Source of the DNA: Macrotrachela quadricornifera
Lineage: Eukaryota; Rotifera; Eurotatoria; Philodinida; Philodinidae
Direction: 5' to 3'
DNA length: 64,000 nucleotides
NCBI GenBank assembly: GCA_022393335.1
Contig: JAJEKB010020044.1
Span: 144,284 to 208,283 of the forward strand
Part shown: positions 23,286-36,129 of the stretch, one piece after another
Position numbering within the stretch: position 1 is the first letter of the stretch
Layout of the letters: every line of letters begins with the position of its first letter
The notes under the pieces: generated by a model
Databases searched by the model: none
What the model was told of the DNA's origin: nothing
What the model saw: only the letters and a program-made list of their open reading frames with translations
Made by a program: the position numbers and the translations under genes

Positions 23286-26200
23286 ATTCTATAATATTCC
23301 AAAATAAATAAATAAATAAATAATCATATTCGATTTTTCTTCTATGTCATCAATATGAATAAGAATAATCAACAATGATGACACAAACAAGAAATAGTTC
23401 AATATACAACTAGATACTTCATAAACATAATTACTATTCATTGTGTCGACATACATCGAAAGCAACAAAGAGAGACAAATATATATCAATAGTGACGTCT
23501 ATTAAAGAAAGAAACAAACGAGAGTTAGTTACTCTTGTAGTTTATTTATACATGAACATATGACCTTCATTTATGCGTAGGCACAATGTTGAATCATTCA
23601 GTTTTTTTTAATTTATAGAGAGGAAAAAAAAAATAAGAAAAATAAATGTTAATGGAAATAATAAGGATGAACTTTTCTACTTCATTATTAAGAACGACTA
23701 GGCGGATAATTTTTTATAGAAAAAAAATAATAATAATTACATCGCTGTATTAATAAGTAATCTAACAGAAAACAGAATGTTCACCTTAAGATTTTTTCTT
23801 ATTTTGACAAAACGGAAAATATATTGGCTTTTATCGTTATCACATATATATCGATACATATTTAGATATGTCAAATGAGAATAAAAAAAAAAGATAATAA
23901 ACCGTTCAAGAAAAAAAGGCGTCGACCTTTGGTCTGACTTATATTGAATTATTATCGAGTATATCCACTAAGAGAACATATGGATATAGCGTTAATTGTG
24001 CCAATAAATGACATTGCATGAGAAGTCGAGATCAAGGCGAATGAAAAAAAAAGAGAGAGAAGAGAGAAATAGAATCCATGTGTGTGCAGTAATATCTCAT
24101 TCATATTGCATCTGTGTGGGGGTTGATGATTTCAATCATCACTAAAAAAATATACAGAGGTCAATCAAAGTTATTTTGGTTTTTACTTTCATATTATGAT
24201 ATATGTCTCTGTTATATACGCATATGTTCATAAAAAATAACTTCTATCTTAAATAAACAATCAACAAGAAAAAAAAATTACTTTTTGTTTTTTCTTAATT
24301 AAAATCAAATATAGAAGCAATAAGAAACAATCAATTTTGTCACTATATTATAAATATATCATGTAGAAATGTGTTTATTAATTCCATTCGATTGTTTAAA
24401 TTATTTAGTAATACATTAGAAACAAATTTTCTATTAATATATATGCCAATATGAATTTTTTACAAATCATTAAATTTTGTTGACAACATATCATGTTATC
24501 TAGATAATTATACCATTTTATATCCGAAATATTATTTCGGATATATCAATCAAATTTGTTTGTATTATATTTTGTCATGTTGTCATTGTCAAAAATCATC
24601 ATAATTAAAATGTCTTTTATTATTTTGATGTCGGAAAAACAAATAATATCAATTCAGGAAATTAATGTACTATTGAATTGATTAGAAAAAAAAAATCAAT
24701 CGAAACTAAAATGAAAAGAAAAAAAAATACTTGATGAGTTATGATCATGAAAATCTATATTGATAAATCCTGTATTCGATTTATTTATTTATATATCATA
24801 AATGTAATTTTATATTCTTTTTTTTTTTGAAATTATCATCCATATTCTTTGCACATGACACATGATCATTGATTTATAAGCGTATTGACTATACTATTTA
24901 TTAATAATCCGTTTCATGTACTAATCAGTTTTTTCATCAAGTACTTATCAATACTATGAATCTTAATTATTCTGAGAAACATTACGTAAAAATATTTATA
25001 CCATGTATAATATATATCCTATTGATTGTTCAAGATTATAAAATCTAATGTATATCTTCTTCCATAAATCTTTGATAGGAAATAGCTTAAATCGTATGAT
25101 TTTTACACATAAGGTATCTACTAATGTCATATAAATGATAGATCAAGCGAGACATATTAATTATTATTTAAATAGGCTCTTTAAAAAAATTCAGATTAAG
25201 CTTGAAAAAATCATAGATTTTAAAATAAGTTTCATATATATTTATTATTCTAATACAATGTTTGACTAATCAAGCAGATGCATATTTTAAATGGAATAAA
25301 ATAACTTAAGAAATTTTATAAATAAAAAATATGCTATATTAAATTTTGTTTTATTTTATTTAAAATAAACAATATCGATCTTTTCAGTTTGTGATAATTA
25401 ATCATCATCAATATATTGATATTCAGGTGACTATTTTGTCATATGATTTAGAATCTAGATATTTTAAATATCATTCACGCTGATAATAACCGATTATCAC
25501 AAACTGAGCAGATTGAAATTCCTTATAAATAAAAACAACAAAATTTATTATTTCATATTCCTACTTCTAAAGACATATTTAAGAATCTATTTAAACATTG
25601 AACTCATTTTCATTACAACAGTTGCAGGAAAGCGTCTAGAAAATAAATATTTCTATCAGTAAAACATCTAAAAAGGTTTTCCAAGAATATTTTGGTATAT
25701 ATTGTGTATTCAAAAAAAACAATTCCATCTAAATATTTAACATGCTGAACCAAAGAAACCGAGGGTTAGAATTGGAATTAATAGTAACAGGCAATTAAAC
25801 AGCTGTTTTGAAGAAATCATCAGCTAATTGCAGTCAACCCAGGTCGAAGACGCACGGTCGTAATGCAGGTGTCAAGTGTACGGTCATACACGACATCGTA
25901 ATTCACGTTCTGGATAAGTGATGGTCAGAAACACATTCTAAGGCTGTGAGATTATATTAAAATTCCAAATATTACATACTTTCACGAACAAAACTCTGTT
26001 TTGTTGAAATTCATTTTTGTTAAACTCATCCCTGATGGGATCTATGGACATTTTTTGCAGCGGTAAAACAGTCGAAGACAGAGTTTGAAAATGGTACACA
26101 TCTAAACAGTGTTGGATGTTGATCCAAATCCTACTTTTTGTAACCAAAAACTAAACAAATGTATGCCAAAATGGATCAAAATCATGTATTAGGACCAGTA

Positions 26201-27311
26201 TTCACTGAACTTCTCTAAATGACCAATATTTTTTTCTTTGATATTTTTGTACCTTGTTGTATGAAATGATATCGACAAATAGTTTACTTGGATATTTTTA
26301 TATCATTTTGTAGTACTTTCAAGTGCTATCAAGTCATATGAAAATCGATCTGATTAACGTTAGATTTTTTATGTATATATATGAAAATTCTTCACTATTT
26401 CAGACGGCCTGAGCACAGCCGAAACAACTGCAACTGATTTAATTCTACTTGTAAACGATTTCAAGCATCTTATATGATAGTTTTATATAAGAAATTGAAT
26501 TTTTCAAGGGGACCGATTTCATCGCTTATCGATCCCCTCCTCCTTTCTTTTTCTTTCGATTAACTTCAATATAAAATTAAACCGTAAAGATTTTATTAGA
26601 AAATTAAATTAAATTTTCTTGTTTAGGTTTAGTTAAACAAAATGATTGAATGATAAGCATCAAATTATAAAATAAAATCTATTTACTACGTTGATTGCAG
26701 TAACTCGAACGGTTAACTATCGATTTTAGCTGATCATTCAATTATAATAACTAAGAAAAGATGTAGTTATTTTTCTCTCTTAAAGTCTATTATTATCTTT
26801 TATTTCGTCATTAATCAATAATTATGAAAAATTTATATGTTTAAATCTTGTTTAATTGTATAAACTAAACAGATCAGAAAATTAGTTTATAATAAATCAA
26901 AAAGAACATAATTATCTATCAATTTAATAAGCTGAAGAAACAAACAAAAAAAATGAATTGTTTATTAACACAATTCTTTCGTGTATATTTGTTAACAAGA
27001 CAAATAGATAAACATTTTTTTTCTGGTTTTTTCCAAATATAATACACGAAGAATACAAACGTATATGAAATGAGAGATAAGCAAAAAGAAAACTACACAA
27101 CAATCATGTAGACAAACAAGAAAAAGAAGGAAAAAAACAAAAAAAAAAGAGAAAACGTCTATCTAATACCTACAAAACTGAATTTTACTGATACATAATC
27201 AGTCAAGCATCAGTAGTGATAAACAGAAAGACGTTGAACGTCACACGCAAGAGAAAAGAAACGTCAATATATGTGTGTGTGTGAATATATATACTGATGA
27301 TAAAGAGACAT
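23286..27311. other. 4-kb intergenic region, no gene seen
   Basis: Very AT-rich, probably including the upstream control region of the ANKFN1 homologue. A GC-richer patch at about 25826-25925 (AACCCAGGTCGAAGACGC) resembles the patch in the 14.7-15.7 kb intron. The open frame 25938-26147 shows no recognisable domain. A palindromic ATCCGAAATATTATTTCGGAT lies near 24521-24542. Confidence 0.5.
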
Positions 27312-28041
27312 TTACTCTCTTGATTCTTCATCATCGTCATCGTCATCATCATCTCCAACATCTTTCGATTCATCTTCATCAACACCGGCATCTACATCGC
27401 TGCCACCTAAAATATAATTTAATTCATAAAAATACATAAATTATAATAATAATACTAACCTTCTTCACTTTCTCCTTCACTGCCTTCACCTTGTCCTTTA
27501 TAATTAAAAAAACGAATAAAATAAAATAATACAATTTATATATTATAATATAAACAAACCTTCTTCATCAGAATTTTCATCGTCGTCTTCCTCATCATAT
27601 TCGTCACCTTCATCGGCATCACCTATAATAATAAATTAATATAAAATATCAATAAAAAAAAAAACGAATAATTACCACTAGCAGCAGCCGCAGTCGAAGT
27701 TGCTTTACCATTTCGTTTTGATGAACCTTTAGCATTACTTGAAGCAGCACCAGCTTCAACACTATTTGAATCATCATCATTTAAATCTTCAGGTGATTCA
27801 TCATCATCATTATTGGCTGCTTTATTTCTTGTTGTTGACGTTGCTGCCTTCACTGGTGTTGTTTTTTTTTTTGAACTTCCTGTTGTTGTTGTTGTTGTTT
27901 CAACATCACCATTAGATTCATCATCTTCATCATGTGTTCGCTAATAATAATTGGAAAGAAAAAGAAATTATTTATTTTAAATATATAATTTATTAAAATA
28001 ACTTATACTTTTTTGCCTTTAGTTTCAGTTTCTGTCGACAT
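27312..28041 (-). CDS. Small highly acidic disordered protein, 163 aa, prothymosin-like composition
   Basis: Exons 28009-28041, 27676-27940, 27560-27622, 27460-27495 and 27312-27406 join in phase to 163 residues. The sequence starts MSTETETKGKKRTHDEDDES, passes through a Thr/Ser/Ala-rich middle with short Lys/Arg clusters (GSSKKKTT, KGSSKRNGK) and ends in three exons made almost only of Asp, Glu, Gly and Ser. There is no hydrophobic core, so it should be intrinsically disordered and probably nuclear, like prothymosin, parathymosin or histone-chaperone tails. Composition alone cannot show orthology. It is head-to-head with SF3A3, about 0.9 kb apart. The tiny downstream exons each code one acidic block and have phase 1 at both sides, so skipping one keeps the frame. 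Confidence 0.8.
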
Positions 28042-28976
28042 GATTAATAATCTATTGGTTAGAAAAGGAGAAGAAGGAAAAAACAGAAAAGAAAAGAACT
28101 ACAATTTATTATAATCTAAAATAAAGAATAAAAATAAATGTGGTTTCAAGTTTACTTATGTCGTTATTTTCGTTCGACAAGTAATATACTATGTGTGTAG
28201 ATCATTTGAGAAAGAACGAATAGATACGTCAAACAAAGAAATTATTTTTTCTTTTCCTTCTGATCATTATTATTGGTCAGACGGCATAGTAGACTTTATG
28301 TTAAATAGCCTTTATAATGATTAATATGGGTTTTTTTTTATTAAAAAACTTTTTTTTCTATGATAAAAATTTATTTAAAAAAAACAACTTAATTCTAAAA
28401 AGTATCATCGTAGTAAGAAGACAAGAAATTTTCAAAAATTTAAATTAGCGACATCTATATAAAAACAGTAAAGATTTATTATTTTTTAATTTCAATAAAA
28501 TAGTAAAATATTAATTAGAATTTTTTTACTTCATTAAAATAATCAAATAAATAAATAATTGGTATATATAATACAACCAATCTATGGCAACAGATGAAAT
28601 TTTTCTGTATAGTATAGTACCATCAGAAATTTTTGTTTTTCGGTCATAATAGAACAATGTTTTAGCTTTATCTTCACTAGAAAACTAATACTACATTATT
28701 GACATACACCTTCGCCTATTATTTCATTCTTCAAATCAGTACTCTGAAATTACCATTAAAGTGTAAGAAAATAGCATAATTTCAACACTTTATCATCAGT
28801 CTATTATTTTGAATTAGTGAGTCAGGTTCTTTTTTGATTAATGTACACTGTCCATTCACTACTAAAGTAGTATGGAGACAGCCATGTCTTTGCGAATTCT
28901 ACTTTTCATTTTTTTTCTTTGAATAGTCAAAAATAGAAATTTAAATATTTATTTAGTTTAAGATAAATTGTTCATT
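28042..28976. promoter_or_regulatory. Divergent intergenic region between the acidic protein gene and SF3A3
   Basis: The two genes point away from each other, so this 0.9-kb AT-rich stretch should hold both promoters. I see no clear TATA box or shared motif. Assignment rests on gene orientation only. Confidence 0.4.
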
Positions 28977-31342
28977 ATGTCGATTGAATCAGTTCTTGAA
29001 CAACAACGTCGTTATCATGAAGAACGTGAACGATTAATGGATACAATGACAAAAGAAATGTTACGTAAAAAAGCTACAGTTAGTTGAATATATTATCTTT
29101 TTTCTTTTTTTTTATTAAATTTTATTTTTAGCATCGTGAACAAATTAATTCTGAACATATGGTTAAATTATTACTTGATGTAAATAAATAATTTTTATTT
29201 AAAACATAAATATATATTTTTTTTGTATATAGCGTTATACTGAAACATCAAGTCGTGTGAAAGATATGTACGAAGATAAAGATGGAACACGTAAAGAAGA
29301 AATTCAAGCATTATCTGGTCCAAATGAATTTACAGAATTTTATTTACGACTTAAAAATATTCGTCAATATTATCCAAAAAATCCATCCGATGAAGTTAGT
29401 TTAAAAGCAAAAAAAAAAAATCTTTTTTCTAAGTTTTATTTCTTAGGTTGCCGTTCCTATGTCAATGGAATATGAACAATTTATGAGACAATTACAAGAA
29501 ACTGAAGATGGTGAACCATTAGGTAAAAGAAAATTTTCTTAAAAATAAAATAGTTAAATTATTTTTATTTAATTAGCATTAGCAAGTTTTACTGATGAAG
29601 AAGGTTATGGTCGATTTCTTGATTTACATCAGTGTTATGAAGCTTATTTAAATATTAAAGGAATTGAAGGAAAGGTAAACCTTTACAGAAAAAAAATTAT
29701 TGTTTTTTTCATTTTAATTTAAATAAATATGTTGATTTTTGTTTTTTAGAAGTCAGATTATTTAACATATTTGCAAAAATTTGATCGTTTATTTGAAATT
29801 CCTAAAGATCGAAAAACATCTGAATATCGACAATATTTATTTGAACATTTATTTCCTTATCTATTGGATTTTCTTAAGCGTTGTAAACCTTTAATTAATA
29901 TTGAAAAGGATTTAATTAATGTAAAACAAGATTTTGAAATTAAATGGGAACAAGGAATATTTCCTGGTTGGCCCGTAAGATAAACAAATATATATATGTG
30001 TGTATGTTTTTATTAAAATTTTTATTTCTTAATAGAAAGAAACAGGTGGTGCTTTGGCTAAAGGTGGAGCTCCTTTGGATCTTAGTGGTTTTTCATCTTG
30101 GGAGGTAAGATAATATGAATTTTTACAATGATCGATTTTATAGAAAAATTTTTATTCCATCGAATAAAGTTAGAATAGAATTGTAAGCAGATGAAATTGA
30201 GAAAACTTTGGATTTTGTATGATATTAATGGAAAGAAAGAACTGAATTTTAAGATTTTGTATAAATAATAGCGTATTTTTTGAAGTAAAACTTTATTGTA
30301 TTATATTCAATTTATTTAGGAATTGGCATCTGTTGGACTTGATCGATTAAAATCTGCTTTATTAGCACTTGGAATGAAATGTGGAGGGTAAAAGTTTTTT
30401 TTAATTTTATTATTTTATATAATTATTCATTTATTGTAGAACATTAGAAGAACGTGCTAAACGTTTATTTGCAACAAAAGATAAATCAGTTGAAGATCTT
30501 GATCCATCATTATTTATGAAAGATATAAATAAAACAAAACGTGGAAAGTTAGTATAGAATTTTTTGTTTTTTTTTTGAATAAATTTCTTTTTTTTTTTTA
30601 GTAAAGAAGCTATTCGACATAAAGAAATAGCTGGAATGGAAGCACAAATCTATCGTCTTGTTGATTTATTAAGTGAACAACGTTCAGCAACATTAGATAA
30701 TGTTCGTCGTAAACAAGCAAGAGCTGGTGAAGAAGAAGAAATTGAAGATATAAGTGGAGATATATCAGATGATGATTCAGATCGAGAAGATGATGGTCTT
30801 ATTTATAATCCAAAAAATTTACCACTTGGTTGGGATGGAAAAGTAAGTAAACAAATTTAATTTATTGAAAATAAAAAAAATTGTTATTATTATTTTATTA
30901 GCCAATTCCCTATTGGCTTTATAAATTACATGGTCTTAATATGTATTTTAATTGTGAAATATGTGGAAATCATACATACCGTGGACCAAAAGCATTTCAA
31001 CGTCATTTTGCTGTAAGATTTTAAAGATAAATTTATTAATAAATAATAATATAAATTTAGGAATGGCGTCATGCACATGGTATGCGATGTTTAGGTATAC
31101 CAAATACAGCTCATTTTGCGAATATAATATCAATTGAAGATGCTTTATCATTATGGAATAAATTAAAAAATAATAAAGATGATGAACGTTGGAAACCAGA
31201 AATGGAGGTTGGTTAAATTTATTTATATATTTATTTAAAATATATATATATAATTTTTATTTAGGAAGAATTTGAAGATTCAATGGGAAACGTTGTTAAT
31301 AAACGAACATATGATGATCTTCGAAAACAAGGTCTTTTATAA
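28977..31342 (+). CDS. SF3A3: Splicing factor 3A subunit 3 (SF3a60), 510 aa
   Basis: Thirteen exons (28977-29078, 29132-29179, 29233-29394, 29447-29522, 29577-29674, 29750-29974, 30036-30104, 30320-30387, 30440-30547, 30602-30842, 30902-31012, 31061-31207, 31265-31342) join in phase to 510 residues, close to the usual 500 or so. The N terminus [20 protein letters not shown] and the body ([32 protein letters not shown]) are typical of SF3a60. A U1-like C2H2 finger sits near residues 417-440 (Cys417, Cys420, His434, His440), followed by [11 protein letters not shown]. The protein is part of the SF3a complex of U2 snRNP and helps form the prespliceosome in the nucleus. Introns are mostly 50-75 bases; one at 30105-30319 is longer. 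Polyadenylation-like AATAAA follows near 31363. Confidence 0.95.
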
Positions 31343-34230
31343 ATCAAATAAAAAATATAAAAAAATAAACTATTTGTCTTTGTTTTTTTTCCTGTTATTG
31401 TGTATATTTAAAAAAGAAAATATAAAAGTTTATATGTTATGTGTTAATACTAGCTTTTCATGATCTTTCAATAAAGAAAGATATTAAGTATTTTAAAGAA
31501 ATTTTTTTTTTTTGATGCAGCGTTTTTCTTAAGATTTGACGTATATATCGGACGATATTGTTTTGAAAGTCATGTGTGACTTATCAACTTTTTGAATTGT
31601 ATCATAAAATTGTATTTCCATCTAAATAAATATGTCAGAAGAGAAAAGTGTTCGGAGAATCTATTAATGTATTAAACCAGGCGATATTTGAGTTCTACTC
31701 AAACTACGATATGAAACTTTGAACATCAATTATTGACACTGTATCGAATTTAAATACTAGAGTAGTCATTTCAAAGAAACTCTTATCAAAAGCAAACAAT
31801 CTATATTTAAATTCGTTGAATTGTTCAGTTTTAAATGATATTGCCTATTCCATTAAATGGAAAAGAAGTAACGTCGAAAAATATCTATATTAAAAAATTG
31901 AAACATGTTATCATAAAAATTTTTGCCTTAAATTATTCATTTGAAGTTTATTCTGTTTGTATTAATAAAGAAAACATGTCATTTGGTAGAAAAAAAAGTT
32001 GAACAGACAATATACCAATTATGCGATATAGTAGCAGATAACGAGTGGGGGTTTTATCATAAATAAAATTAACGGTAAATGGAGGATGAGAATGTTTAGA
32101 AAGACAGTCACAAGATTCTATTCACTATATCACGATTATATAGTATTGTTTGAAATATATTGTTCTATAAGTTTGTCGATTGAATGAACCTTATGTTTAC
32201 CCCTCATATGAAATGATGAACATAACTTAGAATTTTTTCATTGTATTAAGAAACTACGAGAATAAGCAATAAAATAAAATTTTATTTAACTTTTTTCTGG
32301 TTGTATGCTTTGCCAAAATCTCGTTACTTTGATACACACTTAGAGAAATTCAATTGTTGATTAATAATTAGATGCTAATTTTAAAATATCTACACGCGAA
32401 TGAAGAATATACTTTCAAACATGAACTTATATTAGTAAAGAATTGTGTTAATGCAAAAACTAGAAATTCTTTTCTGCTATTTTGACACATATATGAAAGA
32501 AAGAGACGATTTCAGTCTTTATCAGCAATTAATACTGATGTTGTTGACTAGCAATTGTATTCCTGATGTCTACCACAAACAATACGAGCAATCGTTAAAT
32601 TGAAGATTTCCGAAAAGATAGTGCTCAATGCTATTATATATTAAAAAAAATATACATTAACTGAAATAGGCACAATATATGCTTATTTACTTGTCATTCA
32701 GATTCAGGAAATAGGTGAACTTATGATTTTAAGAATTTCCGTAATTAAATGTAAACAAAAAAATGTTTTCCTCCCTCTTTTTTTCATGAATTCAATAAAG
32801 TAAGGCACAGAATTTTCAGTTAATGGTTATGTTAAATATTTCTATATTGTTATTGTTGCCTAGCACGTTTTTTATTTAAATAAAATCATACTACGAAATA
32901 AAAAAGTCTATGAATCGCGACTAATATTGTATGTACTAATATAAGAAAAAGCTGATAATATAAGATAAATATTTTTTTTCTTATAGCATCTCTGTATGTA
33001 CGCCTATTAGTCAAGGTTCTGATAGAATGTGATTATTTTTCTCTAATACGTATTAAGTACTAAAGACAGCAGTCTTTTTATCTTATCCTATTTCATCAAA
33101 CAGATTTTCTTTGTTTATCGACATGAAATTTTGTTATGCAAAAATTCATTTTGAAAAGTTGTTTTTTACTGCTCATAATGCCCTCTCGCTGATACCTATG
33201 TCAATGCTTGATGAGAAAAATTTTTGTTCCTTTTGTCATGAATATCAACATCTACAAACATAGGGAGAGGTGGTAAATAAATGTTAGTAAATATTATATG
33301 AGAAAATAATTTTCTATCGGGTGGATATTGGGTGTGAAAAATGCCTTTGCTAGTTCGTTTGTTCGAGTTGTACTATAAATATTGAATTTTTCGTTAATAA
33401 AGTGGCTTCTAATTTACTACATATGCATGAAGATGATGAAGAATGTCCACCAGAGTTATTTTAACCTTCAAATGAAACTTTCTAAAATATATTTCACGAT
33501 AACTTGCAAATCCATGTAAGACAATCTTTGATTTTTTAAATTAATATAAAAAATTCATTTTAGTAAACTAATAAATTATTAAACTTGATTACAAATGATA
33601 AAAAAGATTTTTATTAGTGAAAATAATATTTTACTAAGATCAGATTGTCTGAAAAATGTGGACGGTAGGACTTGAAATGTGTGTATGAAACATTTAGTTC
33701 GTAGCATGGTGCAGAGTCTGTGTATTTACTTTGGTTCGTTCCTTTTTAGTGTGATTATAGCATTTGTCTTGTATGAAAGAACTAATCTCCACAACCATGC
33801 CTGTCCATGTTGCAAGCATGTTGAATATTGAGTACTGATGCGATTTTCCACCTGAAAAGTACTCATTACCTTCTAAATCATTAAGAAGCTACCCAATGCT
33901 TGTAAGAACTTGTTCCATCACACTGCAATTTCCAACTCCTTAGTGATTTAGGAAACATCGAGTAGCTTATTATATAAAAAACTTTATGGCTGTTCAATAC
34001 TCGAAACATTGCTATGAAAACGAATTCGTTCGTACAAGAAAAGTCAAGTAATAAGCATAGAAAAAGAACGATAACTAGATGAAACATACATGCTCTGTAC
34101 AATGCTGTAAACTACACGTTTTGTACGCACAGTTCAAGTTCAGTTCCATGAACTTTTCATATAATTTGATAAGATAAAAACACTACCTATTCGGTAAAAA
34201 AATCTTTTTTCATTTATTCATTACATTAGT
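31343..34230. other. Intergenic; left part of the tandem duplication begins near 32.9 kb
   Basis: No gene seen. From about 32910 onward short blocks recur in the same order near 36800-37790 (TGTATGTACTAATAT, AATAAAGTGGCTT, AGACAATCTTTGAT), showing that this is the 3' flank of duplicated unit A. About 33640-34150 has no counterpart in unit B and may be an insertion of roughly 500 bases. Confidence 0.55.
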
Positions 34231-36129
34231 TTATATCTTTTTTGTGTTAGATTGTACACGTTGATTAGACTGCTTATTTTCATCAAAAGTAAAGTTACAG
34301 TTTTGACCAGGCGCTTTTGTACCCATATTAGCATTTGTTGTTATTTGAGTTTTTGTTATTATTTCACTACCTAAATATTGAAGTTTGTTATCAGCAGAAA
34401 TTTTTTGTATTTGATGAATAATAGCATCAATTTTATCTGCTGCTTGTTGTTGTTCTTCTTGAAGAATTTTTGCTTTAGTCATATTAGCTTGATCATTAAC
34501 TGCCATGATTTTAATTTGTGATTCTTGCATGATTTGTTCTCGATACATTTCTAATTGTTTTTGTAAATCATCTAATCCTTTTGCTTTTATCTGATCTAAT
34601 TGTGATACATATTCTTGTAATAATTGTTGATAATGTTCATCTTGCTTTGTTTGTTGATCTTTAGCATAATTTAATAGACGTTGTTGTTTTTGTTGAGTTT
34701 CATGTCTAATATGTGAAAGTAAAGATTCTGTATCATTTGATACTTGTTCTGTTCGTTGTTTAATTATTTCATCTAATTTTACATGAATATGATTTAAATT
34801 CTTAATAAGTTCATCAATTGTATCAGATGATGATAAATTAATACAAGAATGTGTTTGACTATCAACTATTGATTCAATATGGGTTGTATTATATGTTGTA
34901 GTATTTTTATTATTCCATTTATTATTAAGTGTTTCTTTTTGATGATGGTCTATATTATTCGAATCGGATTTTACTAGTTTTTGGAATGATGATGATAACT
35001 AAAAAATAAATAATTAGGTGGAATAGTAACGTTTTTATCTTAGACATACATATTAAACTGCATTCGAAGTGCAATTTAATACCTTTATCTAACCAATAAG
35101 AAATTTATGTCTAACAATTTTTGTGGGAAAAGATGTTATCAATAGTGATGGGTGAAGGCATGACATCTTTCGTGGAAGATGAAATACCTCAAAATCGTTA
35201 CTTGTCTGAAACCATATAATTCATGATTTGAAGGAGGAAACACAGATAAGGTAAGAATACAGGAAATGCGATACTAATGCTCATTGAGAAAAAAAAGGTG
35301 GATGGATATTTTTTCAATAACTTTTGATAGGAACAAGATAGAGGGTTGCGGTTTAAAGTTTTCTCAATGAATTCTAAAAAAATTGCAGAAAAATTGAGTT
35401 CGTATTTTATGACAGAAACCTTAAAAAAAAGTAATTTTTTATAGAAATTAATAGAAAAATCGGCTAAGAATTTCCGCTAAGTTACTTACAACTTTTGAAT
35501 GAATAGATCAAAATATCTTGCTCTTGCATATAGTTTGTAGATCTTCTGTTAGCGGTTCAAATACATACAAAATTATTGAAAAATCACTTTCTTAGTCTTC
35601 TAGAATATGTTCATCTTCAAGAACGTCGCTTGAAGTCTTTAAAATACCTATGTCAAATTATTTTATACCATACAATTCGATACGTCTTCATCTTCACTTT
35701 CAGATGGTGAAAATCACAGCCCTATATTTGTTCCTATCAAATATTATTGAAAAACTATTCAATCGCCTTCTTTTTCGAAATGGATATCAGTGCCTATATA
35801 ATATACTAAAACATGATTTGCAAATTTTTACTTTTTCTGACTAATAGATAGACTTTTCAATTCTATAATTACATCAAATGACAACTCACTTTAGCATCAT
35901 GATTCCATATCGTTGAATAGTCTTCTATATTATTGTCTAATTCGAATACATCTTCTTGTATTCGATTTTGTCGTTGATTATTTGTTTTTCGTGGAGCACG
36001 TGTAAATAATGGATCATGTATTGGTGATGAACTTTGTCTTGACGTAGGCACTATTATTTCTGATGCCGGTGGCATTTGAATGCCTTTATCAAATTTCTTT
36101 ACCTTATTACGACTTGAACCTGTACCCAT
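34231..36129 (-). CDS. Predicted N-myristoylated coiled-coil protein, paralogue A (335 aa)
   Basis: Two exons, 35890-36129 (80 codons) and 34231-34998 (255 codons plus stop), join in phase 0 across a GTGAGT...TTAG intron of 0.9 kb. The N terminus MGTGSSRNKVKKF has Gly2 and Ser6, the classic N-myristoylation pattern followed by basic residues, so membrane attachment is likely. Exon 1 ends with an acidic motif (EDVFELDNNIEDYSTIW). Exon 2 is a long Gln/Lys/Glu-rich helix (TESLLSHIRHETQQKQQR, LEMYREQIMQESQIKIMAV) expected to form a coiled coil, then ends in a Gln/Asn-rich tail with TNANMGTKAPGQNC. I do not recognise the family. A paralogue with the same exon lengths lies 3.6 kb downstream. Confidence 0.75.

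Noticed and set aside
25938..26147. Minus-strand open frame near a GC-richer patch
   Set aside because: No domain and no neighbouring exons; probably part of a decayed repeat.
33881..34102. Minus-strand open frame downstream of paralogue A
   Set aside because: Lies in a stretch absent from unit B, with no domain and no splice link to the gene.
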